Origin: Anisodus tanguticus
Taxonomy: Eukaryota; Streptophyta; Magnoliopsida; Solanales; Solanaceae
Direction: 5' to 3'
Assembly: GCA_034509755.1 (NCBI GenBank)
Contig: CM067539.1
Coordinates: 61,390,513-61,454,512, forward strand
DNA: 64,000 bases
In this document: positions 12,601 to 22,714 of the stretch, piece after piece
Layout of the letters: every line of letters starts with the position of its first letter
Numbering within the stretch: position 1 is the stretch's first letter
The notes under the pieces: generated by a model
Told to the model about the DNA's origin: nothing
The model's input: the letters and a program-made list of their open reading frames with translations, nothing else
The model's database searches: none
Made by a program: the position numbers and the translations under genes

Positions 12601-15600
12601 ATACTTTGGCCAGTCCTCTGTGGTTCCTTCAGTTGGGGATCACTTTGTATTTCCCAGAGTTCATCCCTGACGATTTTGATGGCAACCGTTCTCCGTTATA
12701 TCCGCCGGTGTTAGCCAACACTCTTCGGGGAACACCTCTTGTGCCCTAAGATGTTTTCACTACAGTCTCTATCCTGCATGGTGTGTCTCGAGACCATTAC
12801 GCAGATTGGCAACCGGTCCTTGAAAAATAGGCCACTCCCGATTTGGTTCATCAAATAGTCAATGACAACCTTTCATTCACTCAGCGGAAGGTCATGAATT
12901 GAGTGTGAGGGCGTATCCTTACGACTAGGGATCTATTGGGAGGCTTGAAGCACAACTCTAGGCATAACAAGTTGATCACAGAGCCCTATCGACCCAACAT
13001 TGTGGCACATCAATTTGGCCGGACTCAGCACATACCATGGCCTCACCGTAGTATTGCTCATTCGACCCACCGTTGCTCTCTATATGGCAAACATACAGAG
13101 GAGGTAGCCGCCCATAATCTTGATAAGGTTGCCCTTTTCGTCTGGCAGCCGTTCTCCCCAAGGGCCAACACCACTGTTGCTTTTGTTGACTAGTGGAAGG
13201 TAGTGTTGCGTTATTTCTATATGCTACGCAAGTGTACGTATCGCAATTCGTAATAATTTCAGTAAAATCGAGTATCGTCTACAGAGACTGATTTATCAAG
13301 TACCAATTAATTAATCTTTAGTTTCTGTTTGGAAAATGAATATAAATGGTGATTTCTAAACTAAAGAATTAACAAACTAAAATAGATTGCGGGAATAAAA
13401 TAGCAGTGAAAACACACGAAGTTAATTCAGTAATGAAGGCAATTAGAGTTTTCAATCTCCTCAACTTTCCACTCTATCATTCATTAATGCAAGAATGTCG
13501 ATTCTTCTTCTTATTAAGATATCAGGTTAACTGAGATGTTCTATATTCCGGTTAGGACATATGAAAACTCAACCTATGTGAGAATTTTCTATATTTCTAT
13601 GATAAATTCAATCACATAGGAGGATTAAGATCAATAACCTTAAAAACTACACAGGCGATCGTGATACTCTCATTCAAGATTAAACCTACGTCTAATCAAC
13701 TATAGCATATTCAAATCTCCCGTTTCAGATCTTGATTTGAAATCATATAGGTAATGAAAACTAATGGCCAATTAATTCTCATTCAATAAACGCAAGTTGA
13801 AGAGATCTTAATAGATGAAGAAGAACATTAACAATGCATTAAATCATAACAGAGTTTCAAGTGATTCAATGGAAAACCCCAATCAACGTAATTAGATCAT
13901 AGACATGCTAAGAAGACTAATTAACTTAATATCCAACATGAACTGAATTAAAGTAAAGAAAAGGAAAAGAACTTGAACAATAGATGTCTCTAATTGCTTA
14001 TTACTCTTTTGTTTATTGCCTCCAATGTCCCCCTTCTCTCCAAAATGCGCCTCCCCAGCATATATCACAAAAAACCCAGAATGGACCTTTTTGGCCTTGT
14101 TAAAATTAGGTTTTTCGCTGCCTGGACATCGTCAGCGCCGCGACTCAGCTATTAGAGAGTCGCGGCTCTAATTAGCTCTGAAAATCAAATTGCTTTCTGC
14201 CAGTGGGGAGCCGCGACTCTAATGTTGGGCGCCGCGGTGCCTTCGTCGACGTTTCAAGCGCTGCGACTGTAACCAGGTAGCGCCGTGACTCTAATTCCGA
14301 GCAACTTCTTCCAGCCTTCTGCCTACGTAGCGCCTCGGCTCTTGCTTCCTCGGCCGCGACCTTTCAGCGCCGCGACTCTTCACTTGTGGCGCCGCGACCC
14401 TTCAGTGTTCTTCGTCCGGAGTTTGTTTAAAATGTTTTTCGAGCTTCTCAGGACTTCTTTGACTTATTACTTGTGACCAAATATACATTTTTGTTCTCAA
14501 TAACCGCCTATTTCTTTTGGATTCACCTTATTCCTTTCTGAATCGCTTAAAACCTGAAAAGACAAAACAACACGCATAATACTGCACAAGATAATTAAAA
14601 GACAAACAAAGACTCCCTAAAACACTGTAAAATAGTACTAAAATCTACCTAACAGGTAGCCAAAGAAAAAATCTTCCAATCCTCTTTGGAAGTCTACTGC
14701 GATCGGCTGATCCAGGCAAAACAAAGTGATCGGCTAGTCCAGCCGAAGAAGAAAAACCGAGCGGACGCTAAGCCAAGGATGAAAGAGGTCCCTTCAAAGG
14801 TGGTTTCCATCAATTCGGCTAGACCCACTGCCTCTTAGTCTTCTGTCAGGCTGCGGCAGCCGAAGAGAAAAGGTGAATTGTTTTTTTCTACATATATGTT
14901 GGCCAGAATTTCTTATACTTTTTAGGCTAACACTTCTTTGTATCTTTCAGTAACTTCATCCCCCTCAGGGTTTGTTGATTCGGAGACCACTCCTACCAAG
15001 GGATCTCCGTCGCCTAGGCAATCCGTTTTAAAGCAACCCAGGCTAGGTGAAGGGATTGCTATTTGTGAGCGTAAGGAAAAAAGATCTCGCGGAGCCGAAG
15101 TCTCTATTTCTGAAAAGGAGGATGATGAGGTATATCCCTTATTTTCCTTGACTACCTTTGTATCGACTGTCTTTCATTTCTCATGTTTCTTGGTTTTATT
15201 TTTTAGGAGCCACTATTGATAAGGCGCAATAGGCGGCGGAAAGTACCTGATGCCTCTCTCCATGCCGGAGGGACGTCCTCTTTGGCTCGTACTTCCGAAC
15301 ACCCGCAGGATTCTCCATCGGCTAGCCTCAATATCAAAGTTTCTCCTATTGAGGCAGCCGAAGAGGTTGACTAACCATATAGGTATATCCTTTTCCAACT
15401 GTCTCTGGACTCTTACCTCTCTTCTGAATTTGTCCTTTTCTGTGCACGATATAGGGAAGATCCCTCGGCTGAAGCCAGCCCAATTAATGACTCAGAGGCG
15501 CCAGTCGAGGTCATACCTGAAGACGTATTTTTGCAGTATTTTGGCTCGGCCGACATCGTACCTTCACCCTCTTCACCGATTGGTGTTTATGAAGAACGAG

Positions 15601-18600
15601 TTGAGGAGTTTCTAGCCAAGGGCATCCCTACCAGCAAGAAGGAACTTCATGCATTGAGGACCTCTTTGTTTCGGTTGTCGAAGGAGGCGAGGGACTCTCC
15701 AGCTCTAGCGGCCGCTTATAATGACATAGCTTTGGCTTTAGACAACCTATTCTCTTCATATAAGGCGCCCAAAGATAGCCGTGATGAAGCGGCCGCAGTT
15801 CTGGAACGCTTGGGATCTCTTCGGCAACAAAGGAATCGTGTTCAGGCTACTTTTGGCCATGTACATGAGGAGAGGCAAAAAAGTGTCGATCGAAGGCGCG
15901 ATTTGCAGGGGCGATAATCCCAATTGCAAACAGAATTAGAGATGATCCAGGGAGAGATAAGGACTATAACCCCTGAAATAAGTGCCCTGGACTCAACTAT
16001 TAAAACTCATGATTCTTTCTGCTCCTCTTTGTATCGGCAAGGCCGCCATCTGGGTAATGAGATACGGGAGCTTGGTAATCAACAAGTTGTTTGGGAATCG
16101 GGTATGAAGATGGGTAATGAACGACTGGCCAAACTGAAGGATGAATGGACTGAGTGGAGAAGCCGTCTAGTTCAAGCAATGCCGAAAATCACTACTTCCT
16201 TGCCAACTAATCCTGTTGCTGAGTTGTCAGCCGATACCCTTATGGACTTGCAATCCGAAGCCATCGTTGCTTCTGTTGTTCAAGAGGTATCGGCTGATAC
16301 TCAGGCTTTTACCGAGGTCCCATCGATTTTAGTGGCTGAGCCTTTGCTGGGTACTGAAAGGGAGGTCCAAGCATGAGCGGGAGCGGTTGAGGTAGTAACC
16401 GTTGTTACAACTGAGGGAGAAAAAGGAATTGCATGTACCCAAGATGCCCAAGCAACCGTGGACTCGGCTAATCATGAGACTTCTGTTACTGTTGATATAT
16501 TGCAACCTCTAGCTGGTGGAATGCCGACCAACTCGGCACCCTAGCTTTATCGACCCCAAATCGAAGGGCCTGTTTATGTGATTAAGCAGCCGGTCTGTAG
16601 CTGTTGTTTACTTTTGTCTTCCCCAAATTGAAGGGAAGTACTTTTCATGTGACGAGTGACCAAGCCACTTCTTGACCCCAAATCGAAGGGTCTATTTTTT
16701 GTGACTAGGCAACCGTGGATTCGGCTAAGCTTGATAACGTAGAGCAACCCCCGGCTAGTGAAACACCAACCAATCTTGGCTTCCTCGTTTTATTGACTCC
16801 AAATCTAAGAGTATGTTATTGTGACCAGGCAGTCGGTATGTGGGTGTCGTTTGCCCGTACATTCCCCAAATCGAAGGGAAATTAGCCTCTTTTGCGACCT
16901 GACAGCCCGTCTGTGGCTGTTGATGACTTATGCATGCCCCAAAATCGATGGGTAACATTTCTTCAAAATGTCAACCATTCACATTTCTTTTCCATGCATG
17001 TTTATCGCTTGATCCGTATTGCCGGCAACCCATGGGTTCGCTACGAAGGGTACTTTCCTAGTTTGGCGATTATTTGCCGATTTTACGATCTTCCATTTCA
17101 ATCGGCGGGATGATTTTCCAAACTAAGTCTCCTTCGGCAAACCTCTTTAGGCTCTATATGTTTGTCGTATGCTTTGGACATTTTACGTTTACCGACTTTG
17201 ACTCTTTCTATGATTGTCAGTCGATTTTCATCCATCTGACCCAACTTCATTAGCATGACCTGCTGATATTCTTCCAAACTTATAAAATTTGGTTTGGCCA
17301 TCCGTAATGATATTAACTTTTGAGGACAACACTATCGTTTCTTTTAGCTGTTGTTGGTCGTTATCGCTTCTAGGGGTCCGAAAACTCTTTTGACTTGATC
17401 GTTGAGGCGTCTGCATCTGAGTGGGTCCCAGTCGTACCTCTAACTAACAACTCGGCTAAGATGCTTTAGTAGCCGATAAAGTTCTTGTAGTCGAGGGCTA
17501 GGAGTAAATTCGGCTCTGGAACAGTTCGGCTGTCAATGAATTCGGCTAAACACTTAAATTACTTTTGAGTGTTAACAAGAATATTCTAGGATTATAATCT
17601 CACGTGCTATACAAGATAGATGATATCCAAATTTTGGTATAAAATTTTCATCAGTATTAGTTAATATCAATAACTAGACAGTAAATAAATGCAATCCCAA
17701 AATTTAATCCAACAATTAGTATCCTAATCCCCATAACTAATCCACACCTTAATATCCAAAAGGAAAAAAGATGCAAATATATCCTTCAATTTTACGATAT
17801 AGAGCATATATACTTTTCGTTAAAAGGGGTGCATATATACCCTTGTCGTTACACAAATGTTGATTATTTCCTAGTCTTTTCATTGTGGTTGGTCAATTTT
17901 CGACACGAACAGGCCATGTTGAAGAGGAATTAAATGCTGTCCTAGTCTTTTACCTAAAGCTTCTATATTTTATTTATAGTAAAAACTAAGCTTTAATTTA
18001 ATTGTACAAAAAAAAAACTACGCTTTAATTTGACCATGTTTTAGCTAGGTAAAGAAAATTCCTGATTTTAGAATTTAGACTGGTACATTTGGATGTCATT
18101 CATGTTAGTATGATGATAAATACGGAATATTGGAAATTAATGCAAACCAGTAGTAACTTTATAACAGTATCATTTAAGAAGTAAAATGAGTAAAACCTAT
18201 ATGGTACCGTGTACTTTTTGTGCTTCTTCATACTGTGATGTGAAGAAGCCTGATCAAAATACAGATATATTATTTTTGCCATTTAATGATATACAGAACC
18301 TAATTTTGGAAGACAGCTGTTGGCTGTTAATTCATTGGGAATTTGGGACAGTGGGTCTTAAAGGTCCTCTTTCTTAAATTTTGGAATAGAAAGATTGAAA
18401 TTATTTTTACTTACAAAAGATTTTTATACAATCAAGTTGCTTAAAGGGGTAGTTCGGTGGATGAAAGCATCCAGCATTCAATTAAGTAGGGTTAGGGAAA
18501 AAGGCATATTCCAAGGGTATGTGATATAGGCAATTTATCATGACGCAAGTAATAATGACTAATTACACGGTTCGAAATTGTTATGATAAAATTTCTTTGG

Positions 18601-19305
18601 GTGACTTATAGGGTAATTTTACATGTAAATCGTTAATAAATTGATAAAAATGCTAACAAATACGATATAATTTGTTAGCGCCTTTTAAAGCACATGAAAG
18701 AAGAAAGCTAGCTTGTTGACAATGGCAAAGGAAATAAATCCATCAGCTTATCTGTTTTAATAACGTTTCATTCTCATTTCATATGATCTCCTCATTTTTA
18801 AAGTATAATATACTTACTAATTTTTAGGAAATTAAAAAGTTAGATATATAGTTCTTCCTGATCAAAAGGTAGCTCGGTTTACTAAGCTCATAACATGAGT
18901 GGGGTTTGAGAAAGGCTTGGACCGCATTTAGTTTATACATATCATATGTAGCTTTACATTGCATTTCAGCAGGTTTTGTTTTTCGTAACTTAGAATCGGC
19001 GACCTCTTAATCACAAGATGACAACTTTTATCGTTGCGCCGAGTTTCCTGTTTTAACAGCTGTTTGTGCAACAGGATGAAAGCTGGAAACCATCAAAGTG
19101 TAAATTTGAGAGCTTGAGGAAGATAAAGAATGGAGAAGAAGAAAGTTGTGGATTGGCATTGTCTCTCTCATTGCACCATTATCCTAATAATTCTACTCAA
19201 AGAAGCAACACTTCAGCTAATTCTGTAAATGAGCCAATATTCTCTTCATACTCAGAAAAGCATAGTGTCAATCTTGACCTATCTATTGCCTTATGTAGTC
19301 AGTGA
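6676..19305 (+). CDS. GARP/MYB-like transcription factor (SHLQMYR type), six exons
   Basis: Exons are 6676-6805, 7445-7521, 7634-7670, 8901-9063, 9674-9950 and 19075-19305. All introns are GT-AG, and the 915 nt give 304 residues plus TGA. Residues about 15-81 form the single MYB-like GARP domain: PRLRWTPYLH, LGGQHKATPKLVLQMM, then SHVKSHLQMYRS. This is a nuclear DNA-binding fold, expected to act on gene expression. No MYB-CC coiled coil is seen. The middle part is Ser/Asn/Gln-rich and not conserved-looking. The last exon has LALSLSLHH and, at the very end, NLDLSIALC, two LxLxL motifs of the EAR repressor type. They suggest a transcriptional repressor (inference). The small Arabidopsis group of MYB-like factors with this layout is the closest I recognise, but I cannot name the orthologue. 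The start was chosen because the ATG opens exon 1 just before the domain. Intron 5 is 9124 bp and full of nested elements. Confidence 0.9.
6893..7020 (+). mobile_element. SINE-like insert in intron 1
   Basis: The stretch has a tRNA-like box B 'cacatgttcgagtcgtg' near 6927-6943 and ends with 'atcgtgcactaatcatgccctttt', resembling the 3' end of TS-type tobacco SINEs ('gtgcaccgggctgccctttt'). It is degenerate and no clear duplication flanks it. Confidence 0.5.
7098..7195 (+). mobile_element. second TS-like SINE tail in intron 1
   Basis: The series 'cagggtaggtttcatacagg', 'ttggagtgcggcctttct' and 'gtgcatcagattgctctttt' follows the order of the TS SINE body (gcgtacat... gtgcggccctt... gtgcaccgggctgccctttt). 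It is diverged and lacks a head. Confidence 0.45.
7961..8302 (-). mobile_element. TRIM mini LTR retrotransposon, family 1, in intron 3
   Basis: A complete 342-bp element on the - strand, flanked by the 5-bp duplication GTATT (7956-7960 and 8303-8307). LTRs are 7961-8079 and 8183-8302. Read on the - strand, the primer-binding site TGGTATCAGAGT (8171-8182) directly follows the 5' LTR and a purine tract (complement of 'ctcccctgcacg', 8080-8091) precedes the 3' LTR. It encodes no protein and must have moved with enzymes of other LTR elements. The same family occurs at 45041-45341 and 62010-62272. Confidence 0.85.
8520..8544. repeat. (TA)n microsatellite in intron 3
   Basis: About twelve uninterrupted TA units. 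Confidence 0.9.
9951..10781. other. start of intron 5, no gene seen
   Basis: This intronic stretch has recurring 'tttttcactgaatttctgtg' / 'tttttcactgaatgtcgatgg' phrases (near 10015 and 10208) that look like a decayed repeat, but no ends can be set. Confidence 0.45.
10787..11439 (-). repeat. 3' LTR of the gypsy element
   Basis: The right-hand 240 bp (about 11200-11439) align with 17337-17577, for example the shared 'cttctaggggtccgaaaac' and 'ctcggctaagatgctttag'. The left boundary is set by the AAGAAT flank and is less certain. Confidence 0.7.
11440..11452 (-). promoter_or_regulatory. polypurine tract
   Basis: On the - strand the sequence reads GTAGGGGGACAAT directly before the LTR start TGTTAACA. 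It would prime plus-strand synthesis in reverse transcription and gives the element's orientation. Confidence 0.7.
13204..14654. mobile_element. solo LTR nested in the PMD ORF
   Basis: The 1451-bp block starts TGTTGCG, ends CCTAACA and is flanked by a perfect 5-bp duplication GGTAG (13199-13203 and 14655-14659). Removing it with one duplication copy restores the PMD reading frame across the junction (..WK then VAKEK..). There is no coding potential and only one LTR copy, so it is a solo LTR left by recombination between two LTRs of a different, larger element. Confidence 0.85.
14132..14402. repeat. dispersed GCGCCGCGACTCT motif cluster inside the solo LTR
   Basis: Eight variants of the motif, one of them inverted, lie near 14135, 14156 (inverted), 14208, 14229, 14260, 14280, 14368 and 14388, separated by unrelated bases. 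The GC-rich island contrasts with the AT-rich surroundings. Confidence 0.75.
16545..16950. repeat. degenerate tandem repeat downstream of the PMD ORF
   Basis: Units containing 'ccccaaatcgaaggg' followed by 'tgtgac.aggcagccg'-like text recur near 16554, 16624, 16675, 16797, 16863 and 16934. They lie between the PMD ORF and the integrase fragment. Confidence 0.65.
17098..17301 (-). pseudogene. integrase C-terminal fragment of the gypsy element
   Basis: The 67-codon - strand frame has the pattern LGQMDENRLTIIERV and KRKMSKAYDKHIEPKEV, which resembles the stretch after the catalytic core of gypsy integrases (short helix, then R/K-rich 'Y.K.V.P' motif before the 'GDLV' box). The upstream part of pol is missing; the deletion ends between here and the shortened LTR at 17337. 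The sense of this fragment agrees with the polypurine tract. Confidence 0.6.
17337..17577 (-). repeat. shortened 5' LTR of the gypsy element
   Basis: It matches 11200-11439 with a handful of substitutions. The rest of the LTR and the primer-binding site are absent, removed by the same deletion that took gag-pol. Confidence 0.75.
17583..19074. other. end of intron 5, no gene seen
   Basis: AT-rich sequence up to the splice acceptor 'tttgtgcaacag' at 19074. The short frame at 18186-18377 has no recognisable domain. The text 'catatatacttttcgttaaa'/'catatatacccttgtcgtta' near 17805-17850 is a small degenerate repeat. Confidence 0.5.
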
Positions 19306-20230
19306 ATGTTACTAATTAATTCCTAGTCCCATTAGGGTGAATTTTGTATTTTTCACTGTTGGGTTACTTAGAACATCAAAGGTTGTGGTGGGATGTTAAC
19401 TACTTCTCTGCCTTTAACTAGCAATTTCGTCTATGGTAAAAAATTCTTTACCGTCAATACAAAACTCACTGACACAAATCCAGATTAGTTGACCCCAAAG
19501 AAGGCACTGGACATGGGGTGGAAAACAAAAACAAAAAGAAACTAGAGAGGTAGGGGGTAGTAGTTTATCAGTTTGGGGGGAAAATATCTTCCATTTTCAT
19601 TGTCTTTCCTCTTCTTTTATGCAACACTCAAAACTATCTTTCCTTCCTTTTCCCCAGCTTCCAAATAAAAGCTTTTGCACAACTAAAATTACTTTCCAAC
19701 TTCTCACTAGTCTCATAAACCGATTATCCAACAACAACTACTAAACCTCTGTGTCAAACAAGTTGGAACCGGCTATATGAATTCTCAACTGACCTTGTAT
19801 TCTCATTTAAATTCATCTTAGACCAAATTATACAAAATAAAAATAGAAAATGAAAAGTAATAGTAGAAGCTTTCTATTTTTCTTACTGACATGAGGATCT
19901 CTAATAAGGCTAAAAGAAAGTGCGAGTCAACACAACACATTAAATTTGAGAAAGGCCAATGTATCATTTAACACTTGATGATAACAACAAAATCAACTAG
20001 AAGCTCCCATCTTCCTAAGCTCTCCATTTTATACCAACAAGACTTGCAAGAACCTCTATTGTAGCAAACAGCAGCAACGGACAGAATCACTAGAAGTTTT
20101 TTTTTTAGATTCTTCATCTCGGTTTCCTCAATGCCTCTCCTGTTATACCCAACTGCAAACTATAATGTCATTAGTTCTACAGGTTATCTTAGAAAAGGGG
20201 ATAATTCTTTCGATTGATAAAAGATATATT
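19306..20230. other. region between the two convergent genes
   Basis: It should hold the 3' untranslated region of the GARP gene and possibly the 3' end of the - strand gene. No clear poly(A) signal was identified close to 19305. A possible further - strand exon start lies at 20152 (acceptor ttgcag just to its right). Confidence 0.45.
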
Positions 20231-20737
20231 TAGAGGGTGTTTGGCTCGCCTTATAAGCTGGTCAAACTAACTTATAAGCATCTTTTGACTTATCTACGGT
20301 TTGATAACAAAATTAGTTAAAAGCCATAAGTTGGGTCACCCCAACTATAGTTTTTCAACTTATAAACAGTTTTTGTTTGACAACATGTTTACTATTTTAC
20401 CCTTAATATTTTTTCTAATTCTTAAAATGCATTTTCCAAAACAAATCCTTCAACTTCCTCTCAAGTCCATATCCGTAGTTCATCCCTTTCCTTACAAAGA
20501 TACTTTAATATTTATAATTGTTGTATAAAAATTAAGGGTATTTTAATTATTTTACTAAAAGAACAACTTATCAACATTTTTTTACCAAACATGTCAACTG
20601 TTTATTGTCAGTTTTTAACACTTTTATCCAAACACATAACTGCTTATTTATAAAATTAATTTGAAAACTTATAAGTGCTTATCAACATTTATGGTCATCA
20701 ACTATTTACAATCAGCTAACTCAAACATGTTCTTAGT
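20231..20737. mobile_element. MITE-like inverted-repeat element
   Basis: The left end 'ttagagggtgtttggctcgc' and the complement of the right end ('ctaagaacatgtttgagtta') are imperfect inverted repeats with the common 'GTTTG' core. 'cttataagc' phrases recur inside, and the interior is non-coding. No convincing duplication. Confidence 0.4.
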
Positions 20738-20947
20738 CAACTTATTCAACATACTTCTCAGGGAAGTCAATAAAAGAGAACATAAAGGCAAAGGAAAACA
20801 GAAAAAGAAAGGATTGTGAGTCTGTCGAGCCTGAGTGAATGATATTTCTTAACCAAGCCAAGGTTTACCTTACCAGTGTTTCCAGTCTCCTGCCTATTAT
20901 TCATAAACTGATTAACAAGCTTTGTCTCGATCTTATGAAGTTCCTTC

Positions 20948-22714
20948 TCATCTAAACGGCATGTACCTTGAATTGGTAATATCCGATTGCACCAACTGCA
21001 TAAGATGATAAAAGTCATGATCATATTAGTTTCTCCGGTATTTAATCTTTGAGAAACTGTTTTTCAGAAGTTAAAAAGTAGTTTTTTCCATAAACACTTT
21101 TGGAACATTGGTTAAACACAAATTACTACTCTAACATTGACAAAAGTATTTTTCAAATTGATTGGCCAAACACAAACGACTACTCTCCAAAAGTACATTT
21201 TTGAAAAAGCATTTTAGACCAAAAAAACTTTTTAAAATAAACAGATTTTGAAAGCTTGGCCAAACAGGCTATTAAGTTATTACACCTAGTTTGTAACTTC
21301 CTTAATTCTCACATCTTTCAAAATTAGACATGGTTCCTAACCTTTTCACTATTCCGATTTATTTGGAGCTTTCGATGGTTTCTCTTGTCAACAACTGCTG
21401 GAGATTTGTCGAACGGAAATTTAAAAAGAACCAATCCGCTTCTTGTTAACTTAACAAGTGAGAGAATGTCACTTTTCTCAATCGAAGAACCAGATTCTGC
21501 AAGGGGCAAAACAAAGATTTTCTTGACACTATTCCTAGTAAACCATTGTCTCAGTAAATCCGATAAAATGACAAAAATGGTCTCTTATCTTTGGTAGTTA
21601 GCTCAAAGCAGTTCCTTAAGTATCACTTGAGCTGTTTTGGTCCTTCACAATTCCGATTAAATTTAACCATCAGAGTTTGGTAAATATCTTCTTAAAGGGG
21701 GAGTTCTGCCTATATGATTGGTTTGAAGAACGTCCCGAAATTTAAGCAATTGTTGATGATATAACTAGTAAATGTGTTCCTGCCCACGTCAATATATTTT
21801 ATTGTTTACGGGAATTACGCTTACTTGTTTTTTAGTACAAGTAGCTATTGAGTTTGCTATTGACAGAGAATAATAGTGCTCCCTTTTGAGAAATTTGAAG
21901 GACCAAATTGCTCAGGTGATATTTAAGGGACCAATTTTTTCAGTAAATCCACACAGATATCAAAATGTTGACGAAGCATTAATACCAGAATTCACATGCT
22001 CATTAGGTACACCTTCTCCTGATCCGTTGCGTTCTTCATTAGCATCTTCGGTGCATATTTTCCTTCTCTTCGCATCAGGATTTGAAACAATATACTGAAA
22101 GGAAAACAGAAATCCCAACTATGTTTAGCATTCTGTCCAACACAAGGGTCACATAGATAAAATTTAAACCAGCTTATAGGTGCAATACAAAAAAACATGG
22201 ATTTTTAATGGTAAAACTAACATCATTTGAATAGAAATGATTTTTTTTTTTTTAAAAAGGTTTACATAGCCAGCTGCAAGTCACCAGAAAGGTGCATACT
22301 GCAGAACTTGTCAAGAATTTTTTCGAAAAATAAACAAAATAACGAATTGAAAGTACCGAAGAGTAAAAAAATAACCTTTTCAAGGATACCTATAGCTTCT
22401 TTTGTTGCACTTTTCTCCCTCTCTGAGGACAAAAAAGAAAACCCTCTTAGGAAAATCTAATAGCGACTTAAAACTATTAGAACCATTAAGCAAGAATTAA
22501 AGTAGTAGGAATAGAAAAGAATGGAAGCAAAAGATCCATATAGGCGCCACTGACTCGTGGGATTAAGGCTGTCATGATATTATGCTTATATTCAAACCAG
22601 CATACTAGGAGCTTTTTTGCATTATGACACGCAATGCTATAAATAGTGTCTGAGATATCAGGCAAAGTAATGGAGTTATTCGCATTATTCGTTTCAAGAA
22701 ATAAGTTCAAAGTA
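20948..22714 (-). CDS. exon-like segments of an unrecognised gene or gene remnant
   Basis: On the - strand several segments have GT-AG borders and compatible phases. They start at 22714 (acceptor attctag), then 22422-22376, 22094-21986 and 21496-21342, and finally an exon from 20995. The middle three join cleanly: 47 nt (two bases plus 15 codons), 109 nt (36 codons plus one base) and 155 nt (two bases plus 51 codons). Joined in phase, the last exon reaches a TGA at about 20950-20948. The first segment includes an open stretch with PDISDTIYSIACHN and KKLLVCWFEYKHN; its donor is uncertain. The third segment has KRRK, a possible nuclear-localisation cluster, followed by an acidic Glu/Asp-rich part. 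I do not recognise the family. No upstream exons or start codon were found before 22760, so it may be a truncated copy of a longer host gene. Confidence 0.4.
21056..21269. mobile_element. partial TA-flanked MITE (GCCTGTTTGGCCAAGCTT family)
   Basis: The right terminus 'gcttggccaaacaggc' followed by TA, and interior phrases 'aaaaagtagttttttcc' and 'ggccaaacacaaac', match the complete copy at 37664-38008. The left end is missing or decayed. It lies in an intron of the - strand gene. Confidence 0.6.

Larger units (their letters stand above)
11796..16550 (+). pseudogene. plant mobile domain (PMD, aminotransferase-like) ORF, antisense passenger of the gypsy element
   Basis: One reading frame can be followed from the ATG at 11796 to about 13197, through PMD-like motifs (GMMTPTLLDVTAILGHP near 12213; ALGDAQARLRD near 12553). 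It is broken only by in-frame stops (first at 11913-11915, then 12210-12212 and at least five more), with no obvious frameshift. After the nested solo LTR (13204-14654) the same frame resumes (VAKEKIFQSSLEVYCDRL at 14657 on). Likely introns follow: gtgaattg...ctttcag (about 14870-14950), gtatatcc...ttttag (about 15130-15206) and a third near 15381-15453. The C-terminal part (15480-16550) is charged and helical, with long Glu/Arg/Leu/Gln stretches suggesting a coiled coil. PMD proteins occur both in host genes such as MAIL1 and inside transposons; here the flanking LTRs make it a passenger. It is on the same strand as the host gene. Confidence 0.75.
10787..17577 (-). mobile_element. gypsy-type LTR retrotransposon (Tat-like layout), internally deleted, in intron 5
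   Basis: A 240-bp repeat at 17337-17577 closely matches the end of a roughly 650-bp repeat at 10787-11439. The 6-bp AAGAAT (10782-10787 and 17577-17582) flanks both, overlapping the ends by a base. Read on the - strand the LTR starts TGTTAACAC and ends GTAACCA, and the polypurine tract AGGGGGACAAT sits immediately before the LTR at 11439, which fixes the orientation as -. What remains in - order is a shortened 5' LTR, a fragment of the integrase C-terminus (17098-17301), the antisense PMD ORF region, the polypurine tract and a full 3' LTR. The primer-binding site, gag, protease, reverse transcriptase and integrase core are gone. An additional antisense ORF between integrase and the 3' LTR is a known feature of Tat-lineage elements; lineage assignment here is inference. 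Confidence 0.75.

Noticed and set aside
11952..16550. PMD ORF as an independent functional host gene
   Set aside because: It has at least seven in-frame stops, is split by a solo LTR and lies between two LTR copies.
10787..17577. Element oriented on the + strand with 5' LTR at 10787
   Set aside because: The purine tract AGGGGGACAAT precedes the LTR only on the - strand, no primer site follows 11439 on +, and the integrase fragment is on -.
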